8,167 nt of DNA, taken from the NCBI GenBank assembly GCA_003242275.1, contig QGUX01000160.1, positions 1 to 8,167 of the forward strand. The letters are read 5' to 3'. The notes beneath the pieces are model-generated. The model made no database searches. It was not told where the DNA came from and was given only the letters and a program-made list of their open reading frames with translations. The position numbers and the translations under genes are program-made. Positions 6,771-8,167 of this stretch are shown here, one piece after another; the first letter of the stretch is position 1; the number at the start of each line of letters is the position of its first letter. Origin of the DNA: Pseudomonadota bacterium. Its GTDB lineage: Bacteria; Pseudomonadota; Gammaproteobacteria; Steroidobacterales; Steroidobacteraceae.

Positions 6771-7026
6771 GACTGCTTCGACGACCGCCGCCACCCTGCC
6801 CCTGCGCGACCACGCCGAGCGCGCACTGTCCGATTACTTCGCCAACCTGAACGGACACCGTCCGGCGCACCTGTACGACCTCGTGCTGCGCGAGGTGGAG
6901 GAGCCCCTGTTCCGCACCGTGCTCGACTACGCCGACGGCAACCAGAGCCAGGCCGCGGTGATCCTGGGCATCACCCGTGGCACGCTGCGCAAGAAGCTGC
7001 GCCAGTTCGGGCTGCGGGCCGACTGA
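6712..7026 (+). CDS. fis: DNA-binding nucleoid protein Fis
   Basis: Fis is a small homodimeric nucleoid-associated protein that bends DNA and regulates rRNA, tRNA and many growth-phase genes. From ATG 6712 the product has 104 residues (E. coli 98). Residues 1-29 are a Thr/Ala/Arg-rich N-terminal arm. From about 30, [19 protein letters not shown] and [20 protein letters not shown] form the dimerisation helices. The C-terminal helix-turn-helix is [20 protein letters not shown] (about 77-96), ending RQFGLRAD. The TRGTLRKKL segment is nearly identical to the E. coli recognition helix region. The start overlaps the dusB 3' end by about 59 nt in another frame; a start at 6742 would give 94 residues and remains possible. 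The placement after dusB and before purH fits Fis rather than NtrC-type HTH proteins. purH begins 16 nt downstream. Confidence 0.95.
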   Translation: MRPATSRTTRMPAAPLNARKTASTTAATLPLRDHAERALSDYFANLNGHRPAHLYDLVLREVEEPLFRTVLDYADGNQSQAAVILGITRGTLRKKLRQFGLRAD

Positions 7027-7028
7027 TC

Positions 7029-7033
7029 GAGGT
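7029..7033 (+). promoter_or_regulatory. Ribosome binding site of purH
   Basis: GAGGT lies 9 nt before TTG 7043. Since no ATG or GTG in frame fits the protein N-terminus, this SD supports a TTG start. Confidence 0.55.
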
Positions 7034-7042
7034 ACCGACGAC

Positions 7043-8167
7043 TTGGATCTGCCGATCCGACGCGCGCTGCTGTCGGTTTCCGACAAGTCCGGGCTGATCG
7101 AGCTCGCCAGGGCACTGGCGGCACGCAACGTCGAGCTGCTGTCCACCGGCGGCACCGCGCGGCTGCTGGCCGGGGCGGGGCTCACCGTCACCGAGGTGGC
7201 CCGGCACACCGGCTTTCCCGAGATCATGGACGGGCGGGTCAAGACCCTGCACCCGAAGATCCACGGCGGGCTGCTGGGCCGGCGCGGCACCGACGACGAG
7301 GTGATGCGCGACCACGGCATCGAGCCCATCGACCTGCTGGTGGTGAACCTCTACCCCTTCGCGGCCACCGTGGCAAAGCCCGGCGTGAGTTACGAGGAGG
7401 GGGTGGAGAACATCGACATCGGCGGGCCCGCCATGCTGCGCGGCGCGGCCAAGAACCACGCCGACGTCACCGTGGTGGTCGATCCCGCCGATTACCCCGC
7501 CCTGCTGCAGGAGATGCAGGCCCATGGCGGGGCTACCAGCCGGGCCTTCCGCGCACGGCTGGCCGCCAAGGCCTTCGGGCACACGGCCTGCTACGACTCG
7601 CTGGTGTCGGAGTGGCTGCGGCAGCAGAACGGCGTCGAGGGTTTTCCCGCGGAGCTGGGCGTGGGACTCACGCGCCTAGCCACGCTGCGCTATGGCGAGA
7701 ACCCGCACCAGCAGGCGGCCTTCTACCGCCACGCCCGTCCGGCCCCCGACAGCATCGCCGGCGCGCGCTTCGCGCAGGGCAAGGAGCTCTCGTTCAACAA
7801 CATCGCCGATGCCGACTGCGCGCTGGAGTGCGTGCGGCAGTTCGAAGGCGATGCCTGCGTGATCGTCAAGCACGCCAATCCCTGCGGCGTGGCCGTCGCG
7901 GCCAGCGCGCGCGAGGCCTACGAGCTGGCCTATCGCACCGACCCGACTTCCGCCTTTGGCGGCATCATCGCCTTCAACCGCCCGCTGGACGCCGACACCG
8001 CGAAGCTCATCCTCGAACGCCAGTTCGTCGAGGTGCTGGTGGTGCCGGAGCTGCTGCCCGGCGCAGCGGAGGCACTGGCCGCCAGGCCCAATGTGCGCGT
8101 GCTGCTCACCGGCCCCCCCCCCCCCCCCCCGCCGGGGAGGCGCGAGCGCCCCACGGTGGCCGGCGCG
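7043..8167 (+). CDS. purH: Bifunctional AICAR formyltransferase/IMP cyclohydrolase PurH (3'-partial)
   Basis: PurH catalyses the last two steps of IMP synthesis: formylation of AICAR with 10-formyl-tetrahydrofolate, then ring closure. About 375 of the usual 520-530 codons are present before the window ends. The N-terminal IMP cyclohydrolase (MGS-like) domain shows [51 protein letters not shown] and [18 protein letters not shown]. The AICAR transformylase domain begins near [13 protein letters not shown] (R216 on), followed by [14 protein letters not shown], the catalytic VKHANPCG (K276, H277), and [13 protein letters not shown]. The TTG start is chosen because homology begins immediately after it and GAGGT lies 9 nt upstream. 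Homology fades at NVRVLLTG, where an 18-base C run encodes a polyproline stretch not expected in PurH. The frame stays open to the edge, but the last 20 or so codons are unreliable. Confidence 0.95.
   Translation, partial: MDLPIRRALLSVSDKSGLIELARALAARNVELLSTGGTARLLAGAGLTVTEVARHTGFPEIMDGRVKTLHPKIHGGLLGRRGTDDEVMRDHGIEPIDLLVVNLYPFAATVAKPGVSYEEGVENIDIGGPAMLRGAAKNHADVTVVVDPADYPALLQEMQAHGGATSRAFRARLAAKAFGHTACYDSLVSEWLRQQNGVEGFPAELGVGLTRLATLRYGENPHQQAAFYRHARPAPDSIAGARFAQGKELSFNNIADADCALECVRQFEGDACVIVKHANPCGVAVAASAREAYELAYRTDPTSAFGGIIAFNRPLDADTAKLILERQFVEVLVVPELLPGAAEALAARPNVRVLLTGPPPPPPPGRRERPTVAGA
8113..8130. repeat. 18-base poly-C homopolymer near the right end
   Basis: Eighteen consecutive C residues occur inside purH, encoding about six prolines, 37 bases before the window ends. 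The position close to the end and the break in PurH similarity suggest a sequencing or assembly artefact rather than a biological repeat. Confidence 0.8.

Noticed and set aside
1..8167. Defence system, prophage, integron, transposon, CRISPR or RNA gene
   Set aside because: Every stretch above 100 bases is accounted for by recognised housekeeping genes in a conserved order. No terminal repeats, integrase, array or tRNA/rRNA signature was seen.

Overview
This window is a dense block of core genes, all on the + strand, in DNA of roughly 70% G+C. The gene content and order are dsbD (3' end), a TlpA-like thioredoxin, aroQ, accB, accC, prmA, a zinc-ribbon/DUF3426 membrane protein, dusB, fis and purH (5' part). 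Fis, the dusB-fis pair and the aroQ-accB-accC-prmA run all point to a high-GC gammaproteobacterium. The order resembles that of Xanthomonadales or Chromatiales/Ectothiorhodospiraceae-type genomes, but I cannot place it to genus. There are no mobile elements, CRISPR arrays, RNA genes, toxin-antitoxin or defence genes.

Layout. Bases 1-1277 hold a periplasmic thiol-redox pair: the C-terminal catalytic domain of DsbD, then 4 nt later a membrane-anchored TlpA/ResA-type thioredoxin that DsbD could keep reduced. An 82-nt gap (1278-1359, about 49% G+C) is the only AT-enriched intergenic stretch. It carries a perfect 7-bp dyad and a weak -10-like hexamer, and is the best place for a promoter. From 1360 the genes are nearly contiguous: type II dehydroquinase (aroQ), biotin carboxyl carrier protein (accB), biotin carboxylase (accC), ribosomal protein L11 methyltransferase (prmA), the zinc-ribbon/DUF3426 protein, tRNA-dihydrouridine synthase (dusB), Fis, and the bifunctional purine enzyme PurH. 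Gaps are 2-34 nt, dusB and fis overlap by about 59 nt, and no terminator is visible, so long polycistronic transcripts are likely. Together the genes cover shikimate-pathway aromatic synthesis, the first step of fatty acid synthesis, translation-related modification of L11 and tRNA, nucleoid regulation and IMP synthesis. This is a growth-rate-linked housekeeping set.

Irregularities. The zinc-ribbon gene is split by an apparent one-base deletion at a CCCC run near 4746-4750. Both ends of the window look degraded: C7/G7 runs at the left with loss of recognisable DsbD sequence, and an 18-base C run at the right where PurH homology fades. This suggests a contig with poor ends and some homopolymer indels. 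The second half of dusB (about 6150-6770) has a clear drop in G+C and different codon choice, plus an extra Cys-containing C-terminal tail that runs over the fis start. An A-rich patch sits just before the fis ribosome binding site. These last points are the most biologically interesting features. I found no evidence of an undescribed system.
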